A stretch of DNA of 64,000 nucleotides. Source: Kocuria flava. GTDB lineage: Bacteria > Actinomycetota > Actinomycetes > Actinomycetales > Micrococcaceae. Below, piece by piece: positions 49,154 through 56,994 of this stretch. The notes under the pieces are model-generated. The model had not been told where the DNA came from. It saw only the letters and a program-made list of their open reading frames with translations, and ran no database searches. Made by a program: the position numbers and the translations under genes. The stretch covers positions 1,798,001 to 1,862,000 of the forward strand of contig NZ_CP013254.1 of assembly GCF_001482365.1 (NCBI RefSeq), read 5' to 3'. Within the stretch, counting starts at the first letter, position 1; each line of letters opens with the position of its first letter.

Positions 49154-49609
49154 TCAGGCGGGGACGTCCTCGCCGGCGGGGCGGTCCTCGAGGACCAGGT
49201 CCCAGCCGTGCGCCCCGCGCAGGACCGTGGCGCACCGTGCGGTGCCGTCCCGGTCGAACCAGCGCAGGGCCCCCTCGCGGAGATCGACCCGGTAGCCCGA
49301 CTGTGCGGCCACCCACGCGGCCTCCGCCAGGGCGTCGTCGCGGCTCTGCGGCCAGGAGAACCAGCCGACCGCGGCCGCGGCGGCGTAGCCGAGGACGAGC
49401 GCGAGGGCGAGCACGCCCAGCAGGGGCGGGACGAACGGGATCCAGGTGAGGGACACCGACAGGGGCATCCCGACGACCGCGACCACGGCCGGGTTGTTCC
49501 AGCCGCGCGGTGCGGGGGTGCGGGGAACGCGGGCCACGTCGGCGAAGACGCGCACCGGGGCGCCGGTGGCGGTCGGGCGGGATCCGTCGAAGTGCTGCTG
49601 CAGGCTCAC
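49154..49609 (-). CDS. small membrane protein, hypothetical
   Basis: A 151-residue protein with two adjoining hydrophobic segments (about residues 43-60 and 62-82: VVAVVGMPLSVSLTWIPFV and LGVLALALVLGYAAAAAVGW), followed by a soluble C-terminal half with WFDRDGTARCATVLRGAHGW. Function unknown. GTG 49609 has GGAG six bases before. Monocistronic on the minus strand. Confidence 0.62.
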   Translation of the reverse strand: MSLQQHFDGSRPTATGAPVRVFADVARVPRTPAPRGWNNPAVVAVVGMPLSVSLTWIPFVPPLLGVLALALVLGYAAAAAVGWFSWPQSRDDALAEAAWVAAQSGYRVDLREGALRWFDRDGTARCATVLRGAHGWDLVLEDRPAGEDVPA

Positions 49610-49943
49610 GGTGGTCTCCAGGGGCAGGCAGGAACAGCCGCCTGCTGCGGTCGGTGGGGAACGGGATCGGGGAGCCGGCACGGCGGTGGCTGCGCGCGCG
49701 TTTTCCGGGCCCCCCTCTGGTGTACCACCGGGGACGTCCGGGAGCGTCGTCGGGGGACCGTTCGTTTGCTCACACGGGACCCGCGGTACCGCCGAGGTCG
49801 CCCCCCGAGGTGGGTGCCCTCGATGACGACCCGGTAGTAGTTCCCGTCCGTGACGGGACCGTGAAGACCCCGAGATCCGTACTGCTTTGTAGCGCTGACC
49901 AGGAGTTTTACCTTGGTGACACCTACTCGGGTTGGGGGAAGCC
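49610..49943. other. 334-bp gap with lower-GC promoter-like sequence
   Basis: No gene is firmly supported. It includes a small hairpin CCCGTC-cgt-GACGGG (49844-49858) and, at 49880-49930, an AT-richer stretch that probably holds the promoter of the secreted protein. A minus-strand stretch reading GNYYRVVIEGTHLG near 49795-49840 looks protein-like and may be a gene remnant. Confidence 0.45.
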
Positions 49944-50336
49944 ATGAAGAGTCTGCGCACGATCGTCACCGGCCTCGCGGTCACGGGGCTGCTGGCCGCG
50001 GGAACCGTCCCGGCCGTCGCCGACGGCAGGGACGGCAGGGGTCACAAGGACGAGCACATCAAAGTGGTCCTCGTCGAGAAGCACGCGAGGAGCGGGCACA
50101 AGAAGGTCGTCGAGGAGAAGAAGGTCGACCTGAAGGAGGCCGCCCGCTACGCCGACCGCAAGTGCGAGGACGGCCACTACTGGAAGTTCTACCGGACCGC
50201 CAAGTGGGTCGAGGAGAAGGACAGGAAGTGGGTCGAGGTCTGCTCCTACGACCACCGCCACAACAAGCACAAGGACTACTACGTCTACTTCTCGGACGTG
50301 GATGCGAAGAAGCACGACCACCACGGCAGGCGCTGA
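49944..50336 (+). CDS. secreted Lys/His-rich small protein, hypothetical
   Basis: A 130-residue exported protein. The signal peptide is MKSLRTIVTGLAVTGLLAAG with cleavage near residue 30 (AVADG). The mature part is rich in Lys, His, Asp and Tyr, with two cysteines (RKCEDGHYWKFY and EVCSYDHRHNKHKD) that could form a disulfide and a His-cluster end (KKHDHHGRR) suited to metal binding. Codon use is less GC-extreme than its neighbours. ATG 49944 follows GGGGGAAG. No family is recognised. The role is unknown; surface metal binding is only a guess. Confidence 0.72.
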   Translation: MKSLRTIVTGLAVTGLLAAGTVPAVADGRDGRGHKDEHIKVVLVEKHARSGHKKVVEEKKVDLKEAARYADRKCEDGHYWKFYRTAKWVEEKDRKWVEVCSYDHRHNKHKDYYVYFSDVDAKKHDHHGRR

Positions 50337-50493
50337 GGTCCCTGCGGACGCCGTGAGCGGGAGGACCCGCCCGGGACGACCGGGCGGGTCCTCCCGTGCG
50401 TGCGGCCGGACCGTGTCCCCGGCCGTCGCGGCCGGCGGCCCGGTGCGCGCCCGGCGGCGCCGTCCCCGGTGGTAGCTTTGTGCTCAGTCAACG

Positions 50494-50499
50494 TACTAT
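50494..50499 (+). promoter_or_regulatory. candidate -10 of the holin-like gene
   Basis: TACTAT about 25 nt before ATG 50524 in a locally AT-richer stretch. No clear -35. Confidence 0.35.
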
Positions 50500-50523
50500 C
50501 CACGAGCATCCACGGAGGCGGGC

Positions 50524-51381
50524 ATGAGTCACTCGGTAGGCCCCGGCACGGCCGGCACCTCGAAGGCGGGGACGGAGCACTCCGACCCCGGGGAGGCGTC
50601 GATCCTCGACGTCGTCAAGGTCTTCGCCCGGCTGCTGCCGAAGCAGCTGAAGGACGAGGCGCAGCTCGCCAAGCTCGAGCTCACCGACAAGGCCAAGACC
50701 CTCGGCAAGGGCGCCGCGTTCGTCGCCGTCGGCCTCGTGTTCCTGCTGCTGGCCACGATCGCGCTCGTGGGCGCGGCCATCGCCGGTCTCGCGCAGGTCA
50801 TGCCGTCGTGGCTCGCGGCCCTGCTGCTCGCCGTGCTGTTCCTCGTGGTGCTCGCCGTGGCGGCGCTGATCGGCGTCTCGACGATCAAGAAGGCCCTGCC
50901 GCTGGTCCCGCGCAAGGCCGTGTTCGGCACCAAGTACGACCTCGGCGTCGTCAAGGAGGGCTCGGCCTACACCGAGGCGCGCGTCCAGCGCGAGGAGCAG
51001 CTGGCCCGCGAGCGCAAGGAGCAGGAGAAGCGCGAGGCCGCGCAGGACCCCGCCCGCCAGAAGCCGCCGGCTCCCACCGAGGAGCAGCTGCGCCACCGCC
51101 TGAAGCTGCGCCGCGAGCACCTGAAGACCCTGCGCGACGACGTCCAGGGCCGCGCCGAGACCATCCAGGCCGCGACCAAGGGCTTCGTGGACCGCACCGG
51201 GCGCACGGTGCGCTCGACCCCGAAGGACGTCCGGTCCGCGATGGGCGCCGCCCGCGGCACCCGTCCGGCCGGCGCGAGCGGCGGGCAGGGCGCGGGGCTG
51301 GGCGGGCGCTGGCAGCCGCTGACCGTCCTCGCCGTGGCCGGCAGCGCGTTCGTGGTGTTCCTGCGCAAGCTCTTCCGCTGA
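50524..51381 (+). CDS. phage holin family (DUF1469-like) membrane protein
   Basis: A 285-residue envelope protein. Two membrane helices lie at about residues 75-100 and 105-125, after an amphipathic N-terminal segment (VVKVFARLLPKQLKDEAQLAK). This is the putative actinobacterial holin-X / DUF1469 layout, which is chromosomal and not a phage gene. The C-terminal half is long, charged and partly coiled-coil, ending in a third hydrophobic segment (LTVLAVAGSAFVVFLRKLF). Function unknown, perhaps envelope stress or cell-wall related. ATG 50524 follows GGAGGCGGGC. Confidence 0.78.
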   Translation: MSHSVGPGTAGTSKAGTEHSDPGEASILDVVKVFARLLPKQLKDEAQLAKLELTDKAKTLGKGAAFVAVGLVFLLLATIALVGAAIAGLAQVMPSWLAALLLAVLFLVVLAVAALIGVSTIKKALPLVPRKAVFGTKYDLGVVKEGSAYTEARVQREEQLARERKEQEKREAAQDPARQKPPAPTEEQLRHRLKLRREHLKTLRDDVQGRAETIQAATKGFVDRTGRTVRSTPKDVRSAMGAARGTRPAGASGGQGAGLGGRWQPLTVLAVAGSAFVVFLRKLFR

Positions 51382-51419
51382 CGCAGGGCCACGGCCGCGC
51401 CGTGGAGAAGAGCCCCGAG

Positions 51420-51448
51420 GGCCCGGGAGCACGCCGCTCCCGGGCCTT
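51420..51448 (+). terminator. terminator after the holin-like gene
   Basis: A perfect 11-bp stem (51420-51430 with 51436-51446), 5-nt loop, then TT. Confidence 0.75.
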
Positions 51449-51505
51449 CGCCGTGCGTTCACCCGGAGGCCACGCGGGCGGGCGGGTCCGCCGGGTCCGC
51501 CCCGA

Positions 51506-51511
51506 TAGACT
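51506..51511 (+). promoter_or_regulatory. -10 of the transporter-glycosyltransferase pair
   Basis: TAGACT 30 bp before ATG 51542, leaving a short leader with GAAGGACGG as ribosome binding site. Confidence 0.5.
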
Positions 51512-51541
51512 CGCCGCTGTGGACGAAGGACGGTGGTCGGG

Positions 51542-52513
51542 ATGAACCAGTGGCTGGCCGTCGTCCTCGCCGTCGCCTCGGCGCTGTGCCTGGCCGTGGG
51601 GACGCAGCAGCAGGGCACCGCCGTGGCCGACCGCGTGCCCGGCCGGCTGAGCCCCCGTGCCCTGCCCGCCCTCCTGCGCAGTCCGCGCTGGCTCCTGGGC
51701 CTGGGGCTGCTGGGGGCCGGCACGGCGCTCAACGTCACCGCCCTCGGTCTCGCGACCGTGACCGTGGTCCAGCCCATCGGCGTGGTGGCGCTCGTGGTCA
51801 CGACCCTGCTCCACGCACGCCACCGGCGGCTGCGGATCAACCGCCGCACGTGGGCCGCGATCGGGATGTGCACCGCCGGCGGGGCCGTGTTCGTCACCTG
51901 CGCGGTCTCCGCCACCGACCCCGCACGCACCATCTCGCGGTGGGCCGAGCACACGGTCGTGCTGGCCCTCGTGGTCCTCGTGTGCGTGCTGGGCACCGCC
52001 GCCCTGCTGTTCCGCGGCAGCCTGGGCGGGACCTTCTACGTGGTGGGTGCCGGGATCCTCTACGGGTTCGTGGCCGTGCTCGTGCGCCTGACCCTGACCC
52101 GGATCCAGGGCAGCACCGGCGGGCCGCTGGACGACGTCAACTGGGCCGCCGTGGGCGTGGGCGCCGCGGCGGCGGTGCTCGGCGGGTGGTTCGTGCAGAG
52201 CGCCTTCGCCGGCGGGCCGCCCGACGTGGTGATCGCCGGGCTGACGGTCCTCGACCCGATGGTGGGCGTGCTGCTCGGCATGCTGGTGCTGGGGGAGGCC
52301 GCCGACGGCTTCTCCGTGGTCACCGGCGTGCTCATGGCCGTCGCCGGCGCCGTTGCTATAGTCGGGGTCGCCGTGCTCTCGCAGCACCACCCGGAGGTCC
52401 TCGCCCGCCGTGCGGCCCCCGCCGGGCCGCGGCCCCCCGCCCCCGGCGCCCCGGCGGCGGACCCCGCAGCCCCTGACCGCGCAGCACTCCACCGACCGGG
52501 AAGCCACGCTTGA
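51542..52513 (+). CDS. DMT-superfamily (NIPA/EamA-like) membrane protein
   Basis: A 323-residue protein with about nine hydrophobic helices. The N-terminus LAVASALCLAVGTQQQGTAV and the end LDPMVGVLLGMLVLGEAADG match the DMT-type magnesium-transporter-like family of actinobacteria. The C-terminal 40 residues are Pro/Ala-rich and cytoplasmic. The substrate is unknown. ATG 51542 is chosen over a GTG nine bases earlier because of the ribosome binding site spacing. Its stop overlaps the glycosyltransferase TTG start. Confidence 0.8.
   Translation: MNQWLAVVLAVASALCLAVGTQQQGTAVADRVPGRLSPRALPALLRSPRWLLGLGLLGAGTALNVTALGLATVTVVQPIGVVALVVTTLLHARHRRLRINRRTWAAIGMCTAGGAVFVTCAVSATDPARTISRWAEHTVVLALVVLVCVLGTAALLFRGSLGGTFYVVGAGILYGFVAVLVRLTLTRIQGSTGGPLDDVNWAAVGVGAAAAVLGGWFVQSAFAGGPPDVVIAGLTVLDPMVGVLLGMLVLGEAADGFSVVTGVLMAVAGAVAIVGVAVLSQHHPEVLARRAAPAGPRPPAPGAPAADPAAPDRAALHRPGSHA
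52357..52362 (+). promoter_or_regulatory. possible internal promoter for the glycosyltransferase gene
   Basis: TATAGT stands out inside the 3' end of the transporter gene in a GTTGCTATAGT context, about 150 bp before the glycosyltransferase start. The coding meaning (VAIVG) explains it equally well. Confidence 0.25.
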
Positions 52514-53802
52514 GCGCCGAGACCACGACCCCCGACCGGCCCCTGACCGTCCTGCTGGGCGCGGAGACCTACCCGCCCGACGTCAACGGCGCCGCGCAGT
52601 TCGCCCACCGCCTCGCGCGCGGCCTGCACGAGCAGGGCCACCGCGTGCACGTGGCGTGCATGCGCCCCGAGCCGGGGCCGTCGCAGCGGCGGGAGGACGA
52701 CGGCGTGGTCGAGCACCGCCTGCGCTCCCACCACGCCTTCACCCACCCCTACTTCCGGCTGTGCCTGCCCTGGGAGGTCCTCGGGCCGATCCGCCGGATC
52801 CTCGACGAGGTGCGCCCGGACGTGGTGCACGTGCAGTGCCACTACATCCTCGGGCGCCTGCTCGTGCGCGAGGCCCGCCGCCGCGGCATCCGCACCGTGG
52901 GCACCAACCACTTCATGCCGGAGAACCTCGAGCCGTTCCTGCCCTTCCCCGGCTGGTTCCTGCGCTGGTACCGGGGCGTGTCGTGGCGGGACATGGTCCG
53001 GGTGCTCGGCCGCTGCGACGTCGTGACGGCCCCGACCCCGCTGGCCGTGGCCACGATGCGGGAGAACGGCTTCCCGGACTCGGTGCTGGCCGTCTCCAAC
53101 GGGATCCGGATCGGCGACTACGAGCCGCGCCCGGGGGAGCGGGCCGGCGCGCCGGACCGGCCCACCGTCCTGTTCGTGGGCCGGCTCGCCGTGGAGAAGA
53201 ACGTGGACGTGCTCGTCGAGGCCGTCGCCCGGCTGCGCCGCGAGCACGGCCTGGACGTGCGCGCCGAGCTCGCCGGCGACGGCGAGCAGCGCCCCCGTCT
53301 CCAGGAGCTGGCCCGCCGCCACGGCGTGGCCGACCGGGTGGACTTCCTCGGCCACGTCAGCGACGAGCAGCTGCGGGAGGCCTACCTGCGGGCCGACGTG
53401 TTCTGCCAGCCGGGCACCGCGGAGCTGCAGTCGCTGGTCACCCTCGAGGCGATGTCCGCGGCCCGTCCCGTGGTCCTCGCCGACGCCCGCGCCCTGCCGC
53501 ACCTGGTGGACGAGGGCGTCAACGGGTGGCTGTTCGCCCCCGGCGACGCCGCTGACCTCGCCGAGAAGCTGGCCCGGGTGCTCGGCGCCCCGCCGCAGGA
53601 GCGGGCCCGGATGGGGCGGGCCAGCCGGCGCAAGGTCGAGCGGCACAGCTTCCCGCGCACCCTCGAGACCTTCGTGCGGCTCTACCGCGGGCAGCCGGTG
53701 GAGCAGGCTCCGGGGCCGCACGCCCACGACGGCGGGGACCGGCCCCGCCGGCTCCTGCGGCTGCGCGGCCCGCGGCCGGTCCGGGCCGCGCGCGTGCGGT
53801 AA
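52510..53802 (+). CDS. glycosyltransferase family 4 protein
   Basis: A 430-residue GT-B enzyme that transfers a sugar from a nucleotide donor, probably in lipid or cell-wall glycan synthesis. The N-terminal acceptor domain has YPPDVNGAAQFAHRLARGL. The C-terminal donor domain has VLFVGRLAVEKNVDVLVEA and the E-x7-E-like QSLVTLEAMSAARPVV. Similar to the MshA/PimB type; the acceptor is unknown. It starts with TTG 52510, overlapping the previous stop (TTGA). The last 40 residues are Arg/Pro-rich. Confidence 0.9.
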   Translation: MSAETTTPDRPLTVLLGAETYPPDVNGAAQFAHRLARGLHEQGHRVHVACMRPEPGPSQRREDDGVVEHRLRSHHAFTHPYFRLCLPWEVLGPIRRILDEVRPDVVHVQCHYILGRLLVREARRRGIRTVGTNHFMPENLEPFLPFPGWFLRWYRGVSWRDMVRVLGRCDVVTAPTPLAVATMRENGFPDSVLAVSNGIRIGDYEPRPGERAGAPDRPTVLFVGRLAVEKNVDVLVEAVARLRREHGLDVRAELAGDGEQRPRLQELARRHGVADRVDFLGHVSDEQLREAYLRADVFCQPGTAELQSLVTLEAMSAARPVVLADARALPHLVDEGVNGWLFAPGDAADLAEKLARVLGAPPQERARMGRASRRKVERHSFPRTLETFVRLYRGQPVEQAPGPHAHDGGDRPRRLLRLRGPRPVRAARVR

Positions 53803-53837
53803 CGTGGAGCTGCGCCGCCGGGGCCCCGCCCCGGCGC

Positions 53838-53911
53838 GGGGCCGTAGCTCAGCTGGTCAGAGCAGAGGACTCATAATCCTTCGGTCGCGGGTTCAAGCCC
53901 CGCCGGCCCTA
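53838..53911 (+). tRNA. tRNA-Met (anticodon CAT; elongator, or Ile2)
   Basis: A 74-nt cloverleaf. The acceptor GGGGCCG pairs with CGGCCCT (first pair G-U), with discriminator A. Anticodon loop CTCATAA with CAT at 53872-53874, T-arm GCGGG-TTCAAGC-CCCGC. It is not an initiator because it lacks the three G-C anticodon-stem pairs. A CAT tRNA may also be tRNA-Ile2 with lysidine, which cannot be settled here. Confidence 0.93.
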
Positions 53912-54528
53912 CCCCCCGCACCCGAGAGGCCCCGGACCCCGTCCGGGGCCTCCGCTCGTCGCCGCCCGGCCAGGTCCGCGGGCACGGGCAGCAGCACCGA
54001 GGGCTCCAGGGCGCCGACGAACAGCAGCGGGTTGAGGTAGTCCCGGTCGCGGCGCACGCCCCAGTGCAGGCAGGTTCCCGGGTCGCAGTGGTCCCGGCCG
54101 CGCAGGGTGCCCACCGCCTGGCCGCGGCGCACGCGGTCCCCGGGCCGCAGGGAGGACTCCACCGGCTCGAAGCTCGAGCGCAGCCCCGCCCCGTGGGCCA
54201 CGGTGAGCACCGGACGGTCGACGACGACCCCCGACCAGCTGACGGTGCCGTCGGCGGGGGAGCGCACGACCGCCCCCGGCCCGGCGGCCAGGTCCACGCC
54301 CCGGTGCCCGCGCAGCCACCGCTCGGCCGGCGGCGCCCACGCCCCCACGACGCGCGGCCGCGGGAGCAGGGGCCACGCCCAGCCCGCCGGGGCGGTCGCG
54401 GCCGGGGGAGCGGGTGCGGCCCCCGCCGGCGCGGGCGGCCCCGGCAGCAGCAGGGCCGGGAGCAGGAGCACGAGGGCGGCCCGGGGCAGGACGCGGCGGG
54501 CGGGGGAGCGCGGGGGCAGGACGGCCAT
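53893..54528 (-). CDS. M23 family metallopeptidase (LytM-type), secreted
   Basis: A 211-residue exported cell-wall hydrolase-like protein. The signal peptide is Pro/Leu/Ala-rich (residues 1-38). The LytM domain shows GHRGVDLAAG (zinc His and Asp), VAHGAGLRSSFEPV and CLHWGVR in place of the usual HLHFE, so one histidine of the HxH motif may be missing and activity is uncertain. The 3' end overlaps the opposite-strand tRNA by 19 nt, with the stop inside its T-arm. CACGGT lies 6 nt before ATG 54528, a weak leaderless -10. Divergent from rpsB. Confidence 0.8.
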   Translation of the reverse strand: MAVLPPRSPARRVLPRAALVLLLPALLLPGPPAPAGAAPAPPAATAPAGWAWPLLPRPRVVGAWAPPAERWLRGHRGVDLAAGPGAVVRSPADGTVSWSGVVVDRPVLTVAHGAGLRSSFEPVESSLRPGDRVRRGQAVGTLRGRDHCDPGTCLHWGVRRDRDYLNPLLFVGALEPSVLLPVPADLAGRRRAEAPDGVRGLSGAGGRAGGA

Positions 54529-54950
54529 GGCCCCACCGTGGCCCGGGCGCGCACCGCGGGGAGGGGCGCGTGCGCCTGTGGGCGCAGCCGGCGGCGGGGC
54601 CGGCGGTGTGCAGGAGGGATCCCGGCCCTGTAGTACACTCGGGGGCGCAGTCTGCTCTCTGCGCCCCTGTGGCGTGCCCTTCCGTCCCCGACCGGCCCCG
54701 GCCGGACACCGGGACGGGGCGGCGAGCGGCTGACTTCGCGCGCAGCGCCGCCGGGAACTCCTGCTCCCGGCCCGGCCGCCTCCGGTCCGCGCCCCGCACC
54801 GGCGGGACGCGGCAGGCGGCCGGCGGCGGACCCCACCCGGGTCCGGCCCGCCGCTGCGCCAGGGGCTCGTCCGCCGGACGCAGCCGACAACCGTGGAACC
54901 GCGGCCGGGCGCACGAACGCGCCCGGGCGCACGAGAGACCAGGAGACGAC
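54529..54950 (+). other. 422-bp region upstream of rpsB
   Basis: No gene is supported. The rpsB promoter -10 TACACT lies at 54634-54639, giving a leader of about 305 nt. The leader is GC-rich with several possible hairpins, consistent with ribosomal-protein autoregulation, but I could not identify a known S2 leader motif. Confidence 0.6.
54634..54639 (+). promoter_or_regulatory. -10 of the rpsB operon
   Basis: TACACT in CTGTAGTACACTCG, the least GC-rich point of the region. The -35 is unclear. Confidence 0.5.
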
Positions 54951-55820
54951 ATGTCCGTCGTTACCATGCGCCAGCTGCTCGACAGCGGCGTGCACTTCGG
55001 CCACCAGACCCGCCGCTGGAACCCGAAGATGAAGCGCTTCATCTTCACCGAGCGCAACGGCATCTACATCATCGACCTCCAGCAGTCGCTGTCCTTCATC
55101 GACCGCGCCTACGAGGCCGTCAAGACCACCGTCGCCCACGGCGGCACCATCCTGTTCGTCGGCACCAAGAAGCAGGCCCAGGAGGCCATCGCCGAGCAGG
55201 CCACCCGCGTGAACATGCCCTACGTGAACCACCGCTGGCTCGGCGGCATGCTCACCAACTTCACCACGGTCTCCAAGCGCATCGAGCGCATGAAGGAGCT
55301 CGAGGAGATCGACTTCGACGACGTCGCCGGTTCGCAGTACACCAAGAAGGAGCTGCTGCTGCTGCGCCGCGAGAAGGAGAAGCTGGAGCGCACCCTCGGG
55401 GGCATCCGCAACCTGACCCGCACCCCGTCGCTGATCTGGATCGTCGACACCAAGAAGGAGCACCTCGCGGTCGACGAGGCGCAGAAGCTGGGCATCCCGG
55501 TCGTCGCGATCCTCGACACCAACTGCGACCCGGACGAGGTCGCCTTCCCGATCCCGGGCAACGACGACGCCATCCGCTCCGTCAACCTGCTGACCCGCGT
55601 GATCGCCGACGCCGTGGCCGAGGGCCTGATCGAGCGCCACAACCGCCGCACCGGCGGTGGCGAGGCCGCCGCCGAGCCGATGGCCGAGTGGGAGCGCGAG
55701 CTGCTCGAGCAGCACAACGCCGAGCAGAACGCCCCGGCCGCCGAGGCGCCCGCCGCGGAGGCGCCCGCCGCGGAGGCCCCGGCCGCCGAGGCCCCGGCCT
55801 CCGAGACCGCCGCCGAGTAG
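54951..55820 (+). CDS. rpsB: 30S ribosomal protein S2
   Basis: A 289-residue ribosomal protein needed for S1 docking and initiation. Signature GVHFGHQTRRWNPKM at the N-terminus and PVVAILDTNCDPD in the middle. The normal S2 fold ends near residue 240. The extra ~45 residues end in a repetitive APAAE/AEAPA tail, an acidic Ala/Pro extension seen in some actinobacterial S2 proteins. ATG 54951 has AGGAGACGAC before it. Confidence 0.97.
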   Translation: MSVVTMRQLLDSGVHFGHQTRRWNPKMKRFIFTERNGIYIIDLQQSLSFIDRAYEAVKTTVAHGGTILFVGTKKQAQEAIAEQATRVNMPYVNHRWLGGMLTNFTTVSKRIERMKELEEIDFDDVAGSQYTKKELLLLRREKEKLERTLGGIRNLTRTPSLIWIVDTKKEHLAVDEAQKLGIPVVAILDTNCDPDEVAFPIPGNDDAIRSVNLLTRVIADAVAEGLIERHNRRTGGGEAAAEPMAEWERELLEQHNAEQNAPAAEAPAAEAPAAEAPAAEAPASETAAE

Positions 55821-55838
55821 TCCCGACCACCCCTTCTT

Positions 55839-55902
55839 CCCCGGTGCGGCCGTGCGCCGCACCGGGGCCGGCCGGGGCGGCCGCGCGCCGCCCCGGCCGG
55901 CC
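55839..55902 (+). terminator. two adjacent hairpins between rpsB and tsf
   Basis: The first is a perfect 12-bp stem (55839-55850 with 55856-55867). The second is a perfect 16-bp stem (55866-55881 with 55887-55902). They share two bases and both have 5-nt loops. They lie inside the rpsB-tsf transcription unit, so they may attenuate tsf or protect the rpsB mRNA 3' end. Confidence 0.65.
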
Positions 55903-55925
55903 CACCGACAACGTGAGGAGTTCCC

Positions 55926-56756
55926 ATGGCGAACTACACCGCCGCTGACATCAAGGCCCTGCGCGAGCGCACCGGCGCCGGCATGCTCGACGTCAAGAAG
56001 GCGCTCGACGAGGCCGACGGCGACCTGCAGAAGGCGCAGGAGATCATCCGCGTCAAGGGCCTCAAGGGCGTCACCAAGCGCGAGGGCCGCGCCACCGCCG
56101 AGGGCCTCGTGGCCGCCCGCGTCGAGGGCACCGTCGGCTACATGGTCGAGGTCAACTCCGAGACCGACTTCGTGGCCAAGTCCGCCCCGTTCGTCGAGTT
56201 CGGCACCAAGGTCCTCGACGCCGCGGTCGCCGCCGGCGCCTCGACCCTCGAGGAGCTGCTGGCCGCCGAGATCGACGGCAAGCCCGTCTCCGAGCACGTC
56301 GTCGACGCCGGCGCCCTGCTCGGCGAGAAGATCGTGGTCCGCCGCATCGCCCGCGTCGAGGGCGAGAACGTGGCCGTCTACCTGCACAAGACCTCCAAGG
56401 ACCTCCCGGCCCAGGTCGGCGTGCTCCTGGCGGTCTCCGGGACCGACGCCGCCCAGGTCGCCCACGACGTCGCGGTGCACATCGCCGCGCTGTCCCCGAC
56501 CTTCCTCACCGAGGAGGACGTGCCCGCCGAGACCGTCGAGTCGGAGAAGCGCGTCGCCGAGGAGACCGCCCGCGCCGAGGGCAAGCCGGAGAAGATCATC
56601 CCGAACATCATCGCCGGCCGCCTGAAGGGCTACTACAAGGACGTCGTCCTGCTCGACCAGGACTTCGCCAAGGACTCCAAGAAGACCGTCGGCAAGGTGC
56701 TCGAGGAGGCCGGGGCCACCGCCACCGCCTTCGCGCGCTTCCGCGTCGGCGCCTGA
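55926..56756 (+). CDS. tsf: elongation factor Ts
   Basis: A 276-residue nucleotide exchange factor for EF-Tu. The N-terminal UBA-like domain has IKALRERTGAGMLDVKKAL, followed by EVNSETDFVAKS, the EF-Tu-contacting loop. ATG 55926 follows GTGAGGAG. Full length. Usual neighbour of rpsB. Confidence 0.97.
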   Translation: MANYTAADIKALRERTGAGMLDVKKALDEADGDLQKAQEIIRVKGLKGVTKREGRATAEGLVAARVEGTVGYMVEVNSETDFVAKSAPFVEFGTKVLDAAVAAGASTLEELLAAEIDGKPVSEHVVDAGALLGEKIVVRRIARVEGENVAVYLHKTSKDLPAQVGVLLAVSGTDAAQVAHDVAVHIAALSPTFLTEEDVPAETVESEKRVAEETARAEGKPEKIIPNIIAGRLKGYYKDVVLLDQDFAKDSKKTVGKVLEEAGATATAFARFRVGA

Positions 56757-56790
56757 GACCGGCCGCCGGGCAGCGCCCGGCACCGACCAC

Positions 56791-56823
56791 GAGGGAGGCT
56801 CCCCGTCCGCGGGGGCCTCCCTC
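56791..56823 (+). terminator. tsf terminator
   Basis: A GC-rich hairpin of about 14 bp with one bulge (GAGGGAGGC... with ...CCTCCCTC), followed by CGTCG. Confidence 0.65.
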
Positions 56824-56994
56824 CGTCGTGCGGCGCCCGGCTCCCGGGCCCGGACGACGGCGGGGCCGGCCCCCGGTGCCCCGCCCGGCGTTCTGTATGC
56901 TGAGGAGGGCCCGTCCCGCCTCCCCCGCACGCCCCCGTGCGGGCGGCAGGACCCGCGCCCGCCCACACCGCACCGTCGTCGCCGGGAGGAACCC

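Noticed and set aside
49510..49947. Plus-strand frame ending in FYLGDTYSGWGKP before the secreted protein
   Set aside because: Most of it is antisense to the small membrane protein or lies in the promoter region, has no ribosome binding site, and overlaps the well-supported start at 49944.
50524..51381. Prophage remnant suggested by a holin-like protein
   Set aside because: No lysin, integrase, tail or packaging genes nearby. This protein family is a normal chromosomal envelope protein in actinobacteria.
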